Translations under genes and position numbers: made by a program
Origin: Streptomyces malaysiensis subsp. samsunensis
Lineage (GTDB): Bacteria; Actinomycetota; Actinomycetes; Streptomycetales; Streptomycetaceae
Assembly: GCF_024519315.1 (NCBI RefSeq)
Contig: NZ_JANIIC010000046.1
Location: 31,379 to 95,378, forward strand
Direction: 5' to 3'
DNA: 64,000 nucleotides
Shown: positions 16,908 to 26,292 of the stretch, piece by piece
How the letters are laid out: the number at the start of each line of letters is the position of its first letter
Numbering within the stretch: the first letter of the stretch is position 1
The notes under the pieces: generated by a model
What the model saw: only the letters and a program-made list of their open reading frames with translations
Told to the model about the DNA's origin: nothing
Database searches by the model: none

Positions 16908-17987
16908 TCAGTGGCGCAAGGACAGTGCGAAGGTGTCGGTGCTAGCTCCTCCTCCGCAGCTGGGGGAGCCGCCGACGAAATAGGCTCGGCCGTCCAGGTG
17001 CGCGGCGCCGAAACCGTGCCTGCTGCCCGGCAGGGCGGTGAGGCTCCTCCAGCGATCGACGCGCGGGTCGTAGAGGGTGACGTCGTCGAAGGTCTCGGTG
17101 CTGCTGCCGGGCCGGCATTCCCCGCCCGCGTAAACAACGCACCCGTCCATGACGACGGCAGCACCGGCGGATCGGGCCACGGGCAGAGGCGCGGCGCGCA
17201 GCCAGCGACGGGTGAGGGTGTCGAAGACGTCGTGCCGGGTGAGGTTGTCACCGACGTCCTCCACGCGCCCGCCCACGACGTGGACGCTGCCGCCGAGCAC
17301 CGCCGTGCCGGCGTGGTCGCGGGCCTCGCCCGGCAGCGGCGGGGCCTGGCGGTAGGAGCCTGTGTCCGGTTCGAAGACATGGTGGGCCGATACGGTCCCG
17401 AACCCCAGTGACACGGGCGATCCCTCAGGTGTGACGACGCGGTGGGAATCGCGCCCGCCCATCAGATGCAGCCGTCCGTGTACGGCGGCGACCGCGATCG
17501 ATCCGAGGGCGGTCGGCATGTCCGGCAACCGGCGCCAACGGTCTTCACGTGGGTCGTAGACGTAGGCGTCCGGCTGCGGATTCAAGTGCACGGCGTCGGT
17601 GAATCCCCCGAACGCGTACAGGCGTCCGCCCGACGCGGCCACACCCACGTGCGTGAGTGGCTTGGGCAGGGGAGCGTGGACCGACCACCGATCGCGTCGG
17701 GGATCGTAGCTGTGGACCGCCGTCGATGCCCAGACGGGGTTGGCTTCACCCTCCTGCACGGTGCCGCCCACGACGAACAGCCGCCCGGCGAGAGCAGCCG
17801 TGCCTACCTCCGCCCGCTTGACCGGCAGCGGCGCCCGCGGCTGCCAACGCCCACTCGCGCGCCCGGAGGGCGATCCTGGCCGGGCAGCGGCTGAACCAGC
17901 GGTGCTGGACAACGCCGTGGCCCCGCCCGCGCCGGCCAGCACAGCCGCGACGAAGCGACGTCGTCGCATGCCGGGATCCGTCATCAT
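16908..17987 (-). CDS. Secreted Kelch-repeat protein with Tat-like signal
   Basis: The product has 359 residues from the ATG at 17987. The ATG three bases later sits better behind GGAG and may be the real start. Residues about 7-34 form a twin-arginine-type signal (MRRRRFVAAVLAGAGG, cleavage near AAA). The rest is a run of about six Kelch units with the typical GG doublets followed by an aromatic: RLFVVGGT, RLYAFGGF, RLHLMGGR, SVHVVGGR, CVVYAGGE and RAYFVGGS. This should fold as one beta-propeller outside the membrane. Galactose-oxidase copper ligands are not evident, so a binding role is likelier than catalysis. Confidence 0.85.
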   Translation of the reverse strand: MMTDPGMRRRRFVAAVLAGAGGATALSSTAGSAAARPGSPSGRASGRWQPRAPLPVKRAEVGTAALAGRLFVVGGTVQEGEANPVWASTAVHSYDPRRDRWSVHAPLPKPLTHVGVAASGGRLYAFGGFTDAVHLNPQPDAYVYDPREDRWRRLPDMPTALGSIAVAAVHGRLHLMGGRDSHRVVTPEGSPVSLGFGTVSAHHVFEPDTGSYRQAPPLPGEARDHAGTAVLGGSVHVVGGRVEDVGDNLTRHDVFDTLTRRWLRAAPLPVARSAGAAVVMDGCVVYAGGECRPGSSTETFDDVTLYDPRVDRWRSLTALPGSRHGFGAAHLDGRAYFVGGSPSCGGGASTDTFALSLRH

Positions 17988-18018
17988 TCAACTCCATTTC
18001 CGAAGAACGAGGAGCGCG

Positions 18019-18380
18019 TCAACCGGGCGCCACCTGCGTGAAGAAAAGTGCACCAGTCGGCCGCGGAGGCTGTCCAAGACCTCTTCGGGTGCCGCGATAC
18101 CCGCCGGGTATCGTGCGGGAACGGCCCGCGCCTGCTGCGGAATGCGCCCACGAGGGCGTGGTCGCCCAGGACGCTGCCGTCGGCCATCGTGCCGATGGTG
18201 AGACGGCCGGGACCCGTGGCCGCTGCGACGCGTGCGCGCATGTCCTCGGCCCGGTCCAGCAGCGCGCGTGCTTCCTTCTCCAGGCTCGCGCCGGAGGGCG
18301 TCGGCGCCACGCCGGCGGGACCGCGCTCGTAGAGGCAGGTGTGCGGGTCGGCTTCCAAGGCGGCTCCATGAGGAGGCCCG
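18019..18380 (-). pseudogene. LysR-family regulator fragment
   Basis: The minus-strand frame near 18380-18150 reads LEADPHTCLYERGPAGVAPTP then EKEARALLDRAEDMRARVAA and GPGRLTIGTMADGS. That is the hinge between the HTH and effector domain of LysR regulators. The HTH is missing at the 5' side and the effector domain dissolves into other frames after VGAFRSRR. It is a relic, possibly of the regulator of the Kelch gene, which has the same orientation. Confidence 0.6.
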
Positions 18381-18574
18381 GTTGACCTTGGTGCTGACCG
18401 GCTCGGCGCCGATCACGGTTCCATCGATCCCCGGGGCCGTAGTACCGCGGTACGACCCGCCAGGTGCGGATCAGTCCCCGGTACGACCGAACCGGTGCGA
18501 ATCGGAACCTAGCGTGGCCGGTGAGGCGTCAGGGGCGACGGACGGGCGCCGGTCTCCGACAGGAAGAAACGCGA

Positions 18575-19522
18575 ATGATCGACGCACAGCGGCTGACCAA
18601 GAGATACGGCGAGAAGACGGCGGTCGACCGGCTGGACTTCGCCGTCAGGCCGGGCACGGTGACCGGTTTCCTGGGGCCCAACGGCGCGGGGAAGTCCACG
18701 ACCATGCGGATGATCGTCGGGCTCGACGCCCCGACCAGCGGCTCCGTCAGGGTCAACGGCCACCACTACGCCCGGCACACGGCACCGCTCCAGGAAGTCG
18801 GCGCCCTTCTGGAGGCGAAGTCGATCCACCCGGGCCGCTCGGCCCACAACCATCTGAAGGCGCTGGCGCTGACGCACGGGATTCCGCGTCGCCGGGTCGA
18901 CGAGGTCATCGACCTCGCGGGGCTCGGCAGTGTGGCGAAGAAGCGGGCCGGTGCCTTCTCGCTCGGCATGGGGCAGCGGCTCGGTATCGCGGCGGCGCTG
19001 CTGGGCGATCCGCAGACGGTGATGCTGGACGAACCGGTCAACGGACTCGACCCGGAGGGCGTGCTGTGGATTCGCAATCTGCTCAAGGGACTCGCCGACG
19101 AGGGCCGGACCGTGTTCGTCTCGTCCCATCTGATGAGCGAGATGGCCCTGGTGGCGGACCATCTCATCATCGTGGGGCGTGGCCGGCTGCTGGCCGACAC
19201 CACCGTGGGTGACCTCGTCCGCGAGGCGGGCGGCGACACGGTGCGGGTGGCCACGCAGGACCCGGCCCGGCTGCGGGAGGTGTTGGCCGGTCCTGGTGTC
19301 GACATCACAGGCCGTGCCGGCTCGGAGGAGCTTCAGATAACCGGGCTGAGTGCCCGCGAGATCGGCCTGAAGGCGGCAGAGCACGGGATCGCACTGTTCG
19401 AGCTCAGTGCGCGGACGGTGTCGTTGGAGGAGGCGTTCATGAACCTGACCAGAGATGCCGTGGAGTACCACGGCTCCACGACCGGCATCGACACCCTCGC
19501 GGCCGACGGGAGAGCGGCATGA
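18575..19522 (+). CDS. ABC-2 type exporter ATP-binding protein
   Basis: The 315-residue ATPase starts at the ATG at 18575 after AGGAAG. It has Walker A GPNGAGKST (near residues 37-45), a signature SLGMGQR in place of the usual LSGGQ as in many streptomycete multidrug ATPases, Walker B VMLDEP and the switch His in VSSHL. A C-terminal regulatory extension follows from about residue 215. It overlaps the permease start by four bases and is followed by a two-component system, the standard bacitracin/DrrAB-like arrangement for drug or peptide export. Confidence 0.92.
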   Translation: MIDAQRLTKRYGEKTAVDRLDFAVRPGTVTGFLGPNGAGKSTTMRMIVGLDAPTSGSVRVNGHHYARHTAPLQEVGALLEAKSIHPGRSAHNHLKALALTHGIPRRRVDEVIDLAGLGSVAKKRAGAFSLGMGQRLGIAAALLGDPQTVMLDEPVNGLDPEGVLWIRNLLKGLADEGRTVFVSSHLMSEMALVADHLIIVGRGRLLADTTVGDLVREAGGDTVRVATQDPARLREVLAGPGVDITGRAGSEELQITGLSAREIGLKAAEHGIALFELSARTVSLEEAFMNLTRDAVEYHGSTTGIDTLAADGRAA

Positions 19523-20358
19523 GCACCCTGGCCGCGCCCCTCGAGGCGCCCCCGGCCGGCCCAGGCCGTCCCGCCTACCGGGTGACGGGACAGCGCGTGC
19601 TGTCCTCGGAGTGGGCCAAGCTGTGGTCGCTGCGCTCCACGTGGATCACCCTGGGCCTGGGCCTGCTCTTCCTCGTCGCCTTCGGGCTGATCGCCTCAAG
19701 CCGCTACAAGTCGGGGATCGGCTCCGGTGACGTGGATCCGGACTTCGCCGACTCGACAGCCGTGAGCCTGTCCCTCTTCGGTACCAACTTCGCCCAGCTG
19801 GCCCTGGGTGTGCTTGGCGTGCTGGTCATGGCGGGGGAGTACTCCACCGGCATGATCCGCTCGACGATGGCGGCCGTACCGCGTCGGCTGCCCGTGCTGT
19901 GGTCCAAGGCGGCCGTGTTCGGGCTGGTCGCGCTGGTGGTCGGCACCCTCGGCGCGTTCATCACCTTCGGATTCGGCAGCGGCATCGTCTCCGGCACCCC
20001 CGCCGCCATGAGCCTGACGCACGCGGGGGTCGTACGGAGCCTGCTGGGCGCCGGACTCTACCTCGGCCTGGTCGGCGTGATCGGCACTGCCCTGGGCGCG
20101 CTGCTGCGGTCGGTGGCCGGCGGCATCTCGGTGCTCGTCGGCGCTCTGATGCTGATTCCGGGGCTCGTCTCCCTGCTGCCCAGCTCCTGGAGGGGCGACA
20201 TCAGCCCCTACCTGCCGAGCAACGCGGGCGCGTCGATGTTCGCCCTGACCCACGACAGCACCACCCTGTCGCCCACCGCCGGGCTGCTGGTCTTCCTCGG
20301 CTGGACGGCGCTGGCGCTGGCGGGGGCGGCGTACCGGCTGGTGCGCCGAGACGTCTGA
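19519..20358 (+). CDS. ABC-2 type exporter permease
   Basis: The 279-residue protein has six membrane segments, the first at about residues 38-56 (TWITLGLGLLFLVAFGLIAS) and the last near the C-terminus. The conserved cytoplasmic stretch GEYSTGMIRSTMAAVPRR is typical of ABC-2 permeases. Translation is coupled to the ATPase by an ATGA overlap. The 5' pairing with its ATPase and the 3' sensor kinase suggest an efflux unit induced by its own substrate. Confidence 0.9.
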   Translation: MSTLAAPLEAPPAGPGRPAYRVTGQRVLSSEWAKLWSLRSTWITLGLGLLFLVAFGLIASSRYKSGIGSGDVDPDFADSTAVSLSLFGTNFAQLALGVLGVLVMAGEYSTGMIRSTMAAVPRRLPVLWSKAAVFGLVALVVGTLGAFITFGFGSGIVSGTPAAMSLTHAGVVRSLLGAGLYLGLVGVIGTALGALLRSVAGGISVLVGALMLIPGLVSLLPSSWRGDISPYLPSNAGASMFALTHDSTTLSPTAGLLVFLGWTALALAGAAYRLVRRDV

Positions 20359-20377
20359 CCGCCTGCACCATGGGCAG

Positions 20378-21682
20378 GTGACCTCCTTGACGACGACCAC
20401 GTCCGCCGGCGACATCGGCGGCATGGGACCGCTGGCCGCCCGCCTCTCCCGTGGCGGCCAGCGGCTGCGGCAGGCGGACCGGGCACATCCATGGGTGCTG
20501 GACACCGCGGTGGTGGTGCTGGTCTTCCTCATGTTCTGCCTGCCGGACCTGCTGCACGGGGGCGCCGGGGACGGCGACGGTCCACGGCGGTTCCGGCTCG
20601 CCTTCACCCGGCTTCCCCTTCCGGCCATGCTGCTCGTTCAGGCGGGCCTGGTACTGCCGCTGCTGTGGCGCCGGCGCAGGCCCATGGTGGCCTTCGGAGC
20701 CATCGCGGCCGTGTTCGTCGCGCAGTGGTCGCTGGGTGCCGCGCTGCGCGCGGACGTCGCTCTCTTCGTCGCTTTCTACAGCCTCGCCCTGCACGGGCGG
20801 CTACGGCAGCTGCCGTGGGCCTGCGCGATCATGGCGACGGGGATGGCCCTGGTCGCCGTACGCGTATCGGCGGCGGTGTCCGTCTGGGACGCGCTGTTCT
20901 TCCTGCTGAGCACGGCGACGGCGGCCCTCGCCGTCGGCCTGATGATCAGGACTCGGCGGGCCCAGCTCGCCGGGCTGCGGGAGCGAGCGGCCCGCCTGGA
21001 GATCGAACGCGACCAGCGCAGCAGACTCGCGGCCGCCACCGAGCGCGCCCGGGTGGCCCGCGAGATGCACGACATCGTCGGCCACAACCTGGCCGTCATC
21101 ATCACACTCGCCGACGCCGGCGCGTACGCCACCGACGCGGCTCCCGAACGCGGCAAGGAGGCCCTGCACCTCATCGGCGACACCGGTCGCACGGCCCTCG
21201 GTGAGCTACGGCGGGTACTCGGCGTTCTGCGGGAGGCGTCGGACGGGGCCGTCAGGGCGCCCGAACTCAGTCCGCAGCCAGGTCTCGCGGACATCGAGAC
21301 GCTGTGCGACGGAGTGCGCACCGCCGGCCTGGACGTGGTCTACCGGACCGTCGGCGACGTGGACGCCCTCGATCGCGGGATGCAGCTGGCCGTTTACCGC
21401 ATCGTCCAGGAAGCCCTCACCAACACCCTGAAACACGCCGGCGCCGGCACAGCGGTGAAACTGTCCGTCATCGTCGAGGACGTCCGGCTGGTGATCCGGG
21501 TCCGCGACGACGGTCCGGCCGGGCGTCCCGGACCATGGAACGAGGAAGGACACGGACTGGTGGGCATGCGAGAACGAGCGGCGCTCTACGGAGGCGACGT
21601 CAACGCCGGACCCGCGGCCGGCGGCGGATGGGCGGTGGAAGCCACCCTGGATCTGACACCCCAGGCGGGCGGCGCGCGATGA
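20378..21682 (+). CDS. Two-component sensor histidine kinase (NarL type)
   Basis: The 434-residue kinase starts at the GTG at 20378. Four or five membrane segments span residues about 38-190. The dimerisation helix carries the H-box REMHDIVGHNLAV (phosphoryl His), and the ATPase domain has the N-box EALTNTLKHA and a glycine loop GHGLVGMRERA. No large extracellular domain is present, so it probably senses within the membrane, like the LiaS/DesK-type kinases that watch lipids or cell-wall drugs. It overlaps the response regulator by four bases. Confidence 0.9.
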   Translation: MTSLTTTTSAGDIGGMGPLAARLSRGGQRLRQADRAHPWVLDTAVVVLVFLMFCLPDLLHGGAGDGDGPRRFRLAFTRLPLPAMLLVQAGLVLPLLWRRRRPMVAFGAIAAVFVAQWSLGAALRADVALFVAFYSLALHGRLRQLPWACAIMATGMALVAVRVSAAVSVWDALFFLLSTATAALAVGLMIRTRRAQLAGLRERAARLEIERDQRSRLAAATERARVAREMHDIVGHNLAVIITLADAGAYATDAAPERGKEALHLIGDTGRTALGELRRVLGVLREASDGAVRAPELSPQPGLADIETLCDGVRTAGLDVVYRTVGDVDALDRGMQLAVYRIVQEALTNTLKHAGAGTAVKLSVIVEDVRLVIRVRDDGPAGRPGPWNEEGHGLVGMRERAALYGGDVNAGPAAGGGWAVEATLDLTPQAGGAR

Positions 21683-22347
21683 CCACGGTGCTCGTGGTGG
21701 ACGACCAGCCGCTCCAGCGCTACGGCTTCCGGGTGCTGCTCGACTCCATCCCCGAGACGGAGGTGGTCGGCGAGGCCGCGCACGGCGCCGAGGCCGTCCG
21801 CAAGACCGCCGAGCTGCGTCCCGACGTCGTCCTCATGGACGTACGCATGCCCGGTATGGACGGCATCGAGGCCACCCGCCGCATCGTGGAGTCGGGCGGC
21901 CGCTCCCGCGTCCTCGTACTGACCACCTTCGACCTCGACGAATACGCGCACGCCGCCCTCCGGGCCGGAGCCAGCGGCTTTCTCCTGAAAGACGCGCGCC
22001 CCGAGGAACTCCTCGCCGGCATCCGCGCCGTCGCCGGCGGCGACGCCGTCATCGCACCGGCCCTCACCCGCCGCATCCTGGACGAGTACGCCCGGCACGT
22101 ACCAGCCGACCGGAGCGACCCGAGCGAGGACCCGCGGCTGGCGTCCCTCACCGACCGCGAGCGCGAGATCCTCGTCGCCATCGGCAAGGGCTGGAACAAC
22201 GGCGAGATCGCCGCCCGCTTCGTCGTCTCCGAGTCCACCGTGAAGACGCACGTGGGCCGCGTCCTCGCCAAGATCGGCGCCCGCGACCGCATCCAGGCCG
22301 TGATCTTCGCCTACGACCTCGGCCTCGCCCGCCCCGGTGCTGGGTGA
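21679..22347 (+). CDS. Two-component response regulator, NarL/LuxR type
   Basis: The 222-residue protein has a receiver domain with acidic pocket (VVDDQ), phosphoryl Asp in VVLMDVRMPG near residue 54, the conserved Thr in LTTFD and Lys in LLKDA. A LuxR HTH follows at about 155-210 (LTDREREIL, NNGEIAARFVVSESTVKTHV). It is the partner of the preceding kinase and most probably controls the ABC exporter upstream. Confidence 0.92.
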   Translation: MTTVLVVDDQPLQRYGFRVLLDSIPETEVVGEAAHGAEAVRKTAELRPDVVLMDVRMPGMDGIEATRRIVESGGRSRVLVLTTFDLDEYAHAALRAGASGFLLKDARPEELLAGIRAVAGGDAVIAPALTRRILDEYARHVPADRSDPSEDPRLASLTDREREILVAIGKGWNNGEIAARFVVSESTVKTHVGRVLAKIGARDRIQAVIFAYDLGLARPGAG

Positions 22348-22360
22348 ACTCCGGTGGGGG

Positions 22361-22376
22361 CCCGGCCTCGGCCGGG
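22361..22376. terminator. Short perfect hairpin after the response regulator
   Basis: CCCGGCC (22361-22367) and GGCCGGG (22370-22376) pair across two bases, 13 bases past the stop codon. It can be the operon terminator. It also lies at the 3' edge of an IS200-like relic, whose ends normally carry hairpins. Confidence 0.6.
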
Positions 22377-22386
22377 ACGAGAGGGG

Positions 22387-22590
22387 CTACCTCCGATCTT
22401 GCGGAGTGCTTCGCCTTTCAGGGCGCGGGGAGTTCTCGATGTACTGGTGTACGACGGTCGGGGGCGCCCCTCGGCAGCTTCCGGCGAAGTATGAGCCGGA
22501 CCAGAAGTGGCCGCCCCACAGGTAGCGGCGCACGTGAGCGTCGTACACCTTGCGCAATAGCCGGGACTTCCTGTAGAAGGCTGCGATGTC
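22387..22590 (-). pseudogene. IS200/IS605-type TnpA transposase, C-terminal remnant
   Basis: The minus-strand frame ending at the TAG at 22387 reads RYLWGGHFWSGSYFAGSCRG followed by APPTVVHQYIE. This is the C-terminal block of Y1 tyrosine transposases of the IS200 type. The catalytic HUH motif and most of the N-terminus are gone. Confidence 0.7.
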
Positions 22591-23014
22591 GGAGGTCCTG
22601 TCCGACGTGCCCCGGTACCCGATGGCGCGGGGCCGCCATCCCCCCCCACGGTGTCCGGCGGGAGGTCGAGGACCTGGAGCACCGCACTGGCGAGTTCAGG
22701 TTCGGCTCTGTCCGCCGCCTACGCCTCCGATGCCGCGGAGGCCGTGGCGCCAACCTCATGAGACGGCACAGCTGGGTGAGACTCAGATCGCCTGGGCTGA
22801 GCGGGAGTTGGAACGTGACGACCTGCGGGCTCATGGGCCGGCGGATCGGCGATGGACGCCAACACGGATCACGACGCTGATCGGCAGGCTGTTCCACGTC
22901 TCCCACACTGCGGAGGGCATCCCATACCGCCCCTACCTCATAGACGGCTGTCTCACAGAGACCGGACTCGCCTCCCAGCCACCTGACCATCCACACGACA
23001 CCACGAGTTCAACC
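22591..23014. other. Region without a recognisable gene
   Basis: Only short unrelated frames occur. It may contain further degraded IS200 sequence before the stop of the methyltransferase gene, but I cannot show it. Confidence 0.3.
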
Positions 23015-23797
23015 TCAGTGAGCGCGCTCGCGCGTGGCGTACACCATCGAAGCGCGCAAGACTTCCGGAATGTTGACCGCGCTCTCCGTCGTCACCGTGA
23101 AACCCTGGGCGTCGAGAACCCCGAGGACCGCGTCCAGGCGGCCGTCCAGGTCCTGTACCTCGATCACGCACTGCCGCACTCGCTGCCAGTCCGCGGTGTC
23201 GAGGCCCTCCATGACCTCCAGCTCCGCGCCCTCCACATCGATCTTGAGCAGGTCGATCGGGCCCTCGGGCGCCCAGTCGCGCAGCTCGTCGGACAGCCGA
23301 CGCACCTCGGCCTCCACCTCGACGCCGCCCATGATGCGGTCCACTGCCTCGTGGCCCATCTGCTCCGCGATCAGCTCCTTATTGAGCTTCTTCTGCTCCG
23401 GATACCGCGTGGAGTTCCCGGGCAGTCCGGGGTAATAGGTGAACCTCACGCGCTCCTCGGGCCGTCGGCCGAGCGCTGCACGCACCACTTGCACGTCCTT
23501 CGCGCCGTGGCTGTCCAGGTTCTCCAGGAGCGCCTGGTGGATCGCGGGGATCGGCTCAAAGGCCAGGATCCGCGCGCCCGGGCACTCCTGCATGACGAAC
23601 AGGGAGAACATCCCCACGTTCGCGCCGACGTCCACGATCCGCGCGGAGTCGGAGAGCCGGATACCGCGTTTGAGATAATCGCGTTCGACGAATACCTCGT
23701 GGTAGATGAAGTGGATCTCGGAGAAAAGCGCGTCCTTCGGCTGCGGTACGGAGACGGAGAATCCGTCAGCAACCTGAACTGATTCGAGATCGGTCAT
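23015..23797 (-). CDS. FkbM-family methyltransferase
   Basis: The 260-residue protein starts at the ATG at 23797, 5 bases after GGAGC. It has the SAM-binding motif ARIVDVGANVGMFSLF (near residues 52-67), AFEPIP for the ribose-binding acidic strand, and the FkbM block IDLLKIDVEGAELEVMEGL (near 185-203). The family transfers methyl groups to hydroxyls of natural products or sugars in the cytoplasm. It stands alone between an IS200 relic and a broken integrase, so it was probably acquired by transfer. The natural substrate is not evident. Confidence 0.87.
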   Translation of the reverse strand: MTDLESVQVADGFSVSVPQPKDALFSEIHFIYHEVFVERDYLKRGIRLSDSARIVDVGANVGMFSLFVMQECPGARILAFEPIPAIHQALLENLDSHGAKDVQVVRAALGRRPEERVRFTYYPGLPGNSTRYPEQKKLNKELIAEQMGHEAVDRIMGGVEVEAEVRRLSDELRDWAPEGPIDLLKIDVEGAELEVMEGLDTADWQRVRQCVIEVQDLDGRLDAVLGVLDAQGFTVTTESAVNIPEVLRASMVYATRERAH

Positions 23798-23892
23798 GAA
23801 TGCTCCCTGAGTCGTGATCGCCGTACCCCGTACCCCGTACCCTGTGCAGGTTCTGCCCAAGCCACGGGCCCGCGCCGACCGTTGCCCCCGGC

Positions 23893-24440
23893 AGCCGCAA
23901 GTACGTCACGGACCAGGTCGGACGGGAAGCACCCTTCCTTGAGTGGCTCGCCGGTCACGAGCAGACGCCCGCCACCCGTGGCCAGGCCGACATCGACCTC
24001 TGGCACGTGGAGCACAACCAACACGAACGGAACACCATCCGGCCGTTCCTGCTGTGGTGCCCGACCACTGCGCTCACCCGACGTTGCCGCCCTCCCCGGT
24101 CCCCGCGCCGTTCGTGGCACTCCTCCTCGTCTGGATCGACGGCCGCGACAACGTGAACACCACCACCGACGGTGACTTCCGCCGGCTGCTCCCCGGCCGA
24201 TGACCTGGTCAGCCAAGCCATGGCACCCCTACGCCCTGTCCGAGCCGATCAACGACCTCGGTGTCCCCACGACCGTCAGCCGCACCGCGGCGATCCGTCG
24301 GCAGGTCCTGGAGGTTGCCCGCCTCCGCCCCGTCGTCGCCGACGCGCTCGGCTACCACCACGTCACCACGACCCCCCTCGCGTCCGAGGCCGGAGCCAGC
24401 TGGCGCCGCTATGCCTCCGGCGGCCATACACGGTCACCAA
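23893..24440 (+). pseudogene. Site-specific tyrosine recombinase, broken
   Basis: The first part (23893-24064) reads KYVTDQVGREAPFLEWLAGH, then QADIDLWHVEHNQHERNTIR and PFLLWC, the N-terminal SAM-like domain of streptomycete integrases. After a frame change, 24200-24436 reads ARLRPVVADALGYHHVTTT and EAGASWRRYASGGHTR, the C-terminal region. The catalytic middle with the Arg-His-Arg-Tyr residues is absent, so this is a deleted relic. Confidence 0.6.
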
Positions 24441-24614
24441 CAGGGTGCGTTCCTCGGGAACTGACGGCCGTTGAATGGGCGAGGTGCGACACGAGATCAC
24501 AGACAGAGGAGTGAGGATGGCCCTATGAAGGGAAGTTGCGGGAGCCGGACTTCGGGCCAGTGTCCAAGACCCCTCCCCGCGGACCGGTGCCCGTGCGCCC
24601 CGGCAGGGGCACGA

Positions 24615-24650
24615 TTGTCGACACGCGCTGTCTCAACTAACGTTCGCTCC
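24615..24650 (+). promoter_or_regulatory. Promoter giving a leaderless mRNA for the glycosyltransferase
   Basis: TTGTCG (24615-24620) and TAACGT (24638-24643) are separated by 17 bases. The ATG follows 7 bases after the -10 box, where transcription should begin, and no ribosome-binding site precedes it. Confidence 0.65.
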
Positions 24651-25850
24651 ATGAGCCATCTCGCCATGGTCAGCATCGCCCACCACGGTCACGTGAATCC
24701 GAGCCTGGGGATCGTGCGGGAGCTGGTCGCCCGTGGCCACCGGGTCAGCTACGCCATTCCCGACGAGGGCGACTTCGTCGAGAGGGTGCGCGCCACCGGC
24801 GCCGAGCCGAGGGTGTGGAAGTCCACGCTGCCCGCCGCCGGGGACGACCCGGAGGCGTGGGGCGAGACCCGGCTCGACCTCTCCGAGCTGTTCCTGACAG
24901 ACGCGGTGCAGGCGCTCCCGCAGCTCGCCGCGCTGTACCGGGACGACGTCCCCGACTTGGTGCTCAGCGACATCTCCGGCTGGGCAGCACAGGTTCTCGC
25001 GCACCGTTGGGGCGTGCCCTACGTGCAATTCTCCCCCAACCTGGTGCCCTGGGAGGGGTATGAGGAGGAAATCGGCGCGCAGCTGGCGCGGGAGCTGAAG
25101 TCCTCCGCGCGCGGCCGCGCCTACTACGCGCGCTGGCACTCCTGGCTCGCCGAGAACGGCCTCGCGGGCACCGACCCGGACACTTTCATGGGCCGCCCCC
25201 CGCGTTCGCTCGTCCTCATCCCCCCGGCCCTCCAGCCGTATGCCGACCGGGTGGATACCCGCCGGTACAGCTTCGTCGGCGCCTGCCAGGGCGACCGGGC
25301 GGGCCAGGGCGTCTGGCGGCGCCCGGCCGCGGCCGCGGGCAAGCGGGTCGCGCTGGTCTCGCTCGGCTCCAACTTCACCAAGCAGCCCGGCTTCTACCGC
25401 GCCTGCGCGGCCGCCTTCGGTGGGCTGCCCGACTGGCATCTGGTGCTCCAGGTGGGCAGGCAGGTCACCGAACAGGAGCTGGGCACGCTGTCGGACAACG
25501 TCGAGGTGCACTCCTGGGTGCCGCAGCTGGACGTGCTGCGGCAGGCCGACCTCTTTGTCACCCACGCCGGGGCCGGTGGCGCCCAGGAGGGCCTGGCCAC
25601 CGGCACCCCGATGCTCTGCGTGCCGCAGGCCGCCGACCAGTTCGGCAACGCCAACAGGCTGGTCCTGCTCGGTGTCGCCGAGTGCCTCGACACCGCCGAC
25701 GCCACCGCTGAGGCACTGCGTGCCGCTGTCCTGCGGCTCGCCGACGACCCGGCCGTCGCCGCGCGGTGCGCCGCGGAGCGGGAGCGAACCGCGGCGGGGG
25801 ACGGCTCCCGGCGGGCGGCGGACCTGGTGGAGGCGGAGCTGCCAGGCTGA
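24651..25850 (+). CDS. Macrolide-family glycosyltransferase (MGT type)
   Basis: The 399-residue GT1 enzyme has the catalytic His in SIAHHGHVNP (residues 8-17) and the nucleotide-sugar motif of the family in VEVHSWVPQLDVL, FVTHAGAGGAQEGL and PQAADQFGNA (about 285-335). Length and motifs fit the Mgt/OleI/OleD type, which adds UDP-glucose to macrolides or flavonoids and so inactivates antibiotics. The gene seems to have its own promoter and is a single-gene unit surrounded by mobile-element relics, consistent with an acquired resistance trait. Acceptor specificity is unknown. Confidence 0.9.
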   Translation: MSHLAMVSIAHHGHVNPSLGIVRELVARGHRVSYAIPDEGDFVERVRATGAEPRVWKSTLPAAGDDPEAWGETRLDLSELFLTDAVQALPQLAALYRDDVPDLVLSDISGWAAQVLAHRWGVPYVQFSPNLVPWEGYEEEIGAQLARELKSSARGRAYYARWHSWLAENGLAGTDPDTFMGRPPRSLVLIPPALQPYADRVDTRRYSFVGACQGDRAGQGVWRRPAAAAGKRVALVSLGSNFTKQPGFYRACAAAFGGLPDWHLVLQVGRQVTEQELGTLSDNVEVHSWVPQLDVLRQADLFVTHAGAGGAQEGLATGTPMLCVPQAADQFGNANRLVLLGVAECLDTADATAEALRAAVLRLADDPAVAARCAAERERTAAGDGSRRAADLVEAELPG

Positions 25851-25860
25851 CCGGTGCCGA

Positions 25861-25876
25861 GCCCCTCCGGCGGGGC
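25861..25876 (+). terminator. Short hairpin after the glycosyltransferase gene
   Basis: GCCCC (25861-25865) pairs with GGGGC (25872-25876) around TCCGGC, 10 bases past the stop. It is weak but well placed. Confidence 0.4.
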
Positions 25877-25967
25877 GGGGGTGACGCCGGTGCATATGAG
25901 GCTTGTCCGTTCGGTGATTCCCCTGCGCGGCGGTCCGTGCCTCTGTGCAGTGAGGTGAGATGCCCCT

Positions 25968-26290
25968 AAGGTAGGCGTTCGCCGAGTACGGGCGCATCGC
26001 CAAGCCCCTGCACCTGCTCGCCGTTGTCGGCCCCGTCGACGACACCTACCGACGGCAGACGCACAAGCGGCTCACTGTCCAGGAGCTGTCTCACAAGTCG
26101 GCCCGGGGTATCTGCCAGGGTAAGAAGGGGGCCATCCACCGGGTATACCGGGGCGGGATGGAAGGTCAACCAGGGTTGCTGGGACTGGTTTTGAATGCCG
26201 TGCCCTGTAGGAGAGCCGCTACATCGGCGCTGCCGTGGTCCAGTTGTGTGCCGAGGGCCACGCGATCGAGCCATGGGGAGAGGGGGCGGC
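25968..26290 (+). pseudogene. Tn3-family transposase, C-terminal remnant
   Basis: The frame from about 25968 reads FAEYGRIAKPLHLLAVVGPV, then DDTYRRQTHKRLTVQE and AIHRVYRGGMEGQ, the last conserved block of one Tn3 transposase subgroup. A frameshift near 26200 separates it from YIGAAVVQLCAEGHAI, which should follow. The catalytic DDE core is missing. Confidence 0.72.
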
Positions 26291-26292
26291 GG

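Noticed and set aside
22586..23782. Long plus-strand frame over the FkbM gene
   Set aside because: It is the antisense of the methyltransferase, with no motif and His/Arg/Leu-biased composition. The minus-strand frame carries all FkbM motifs.
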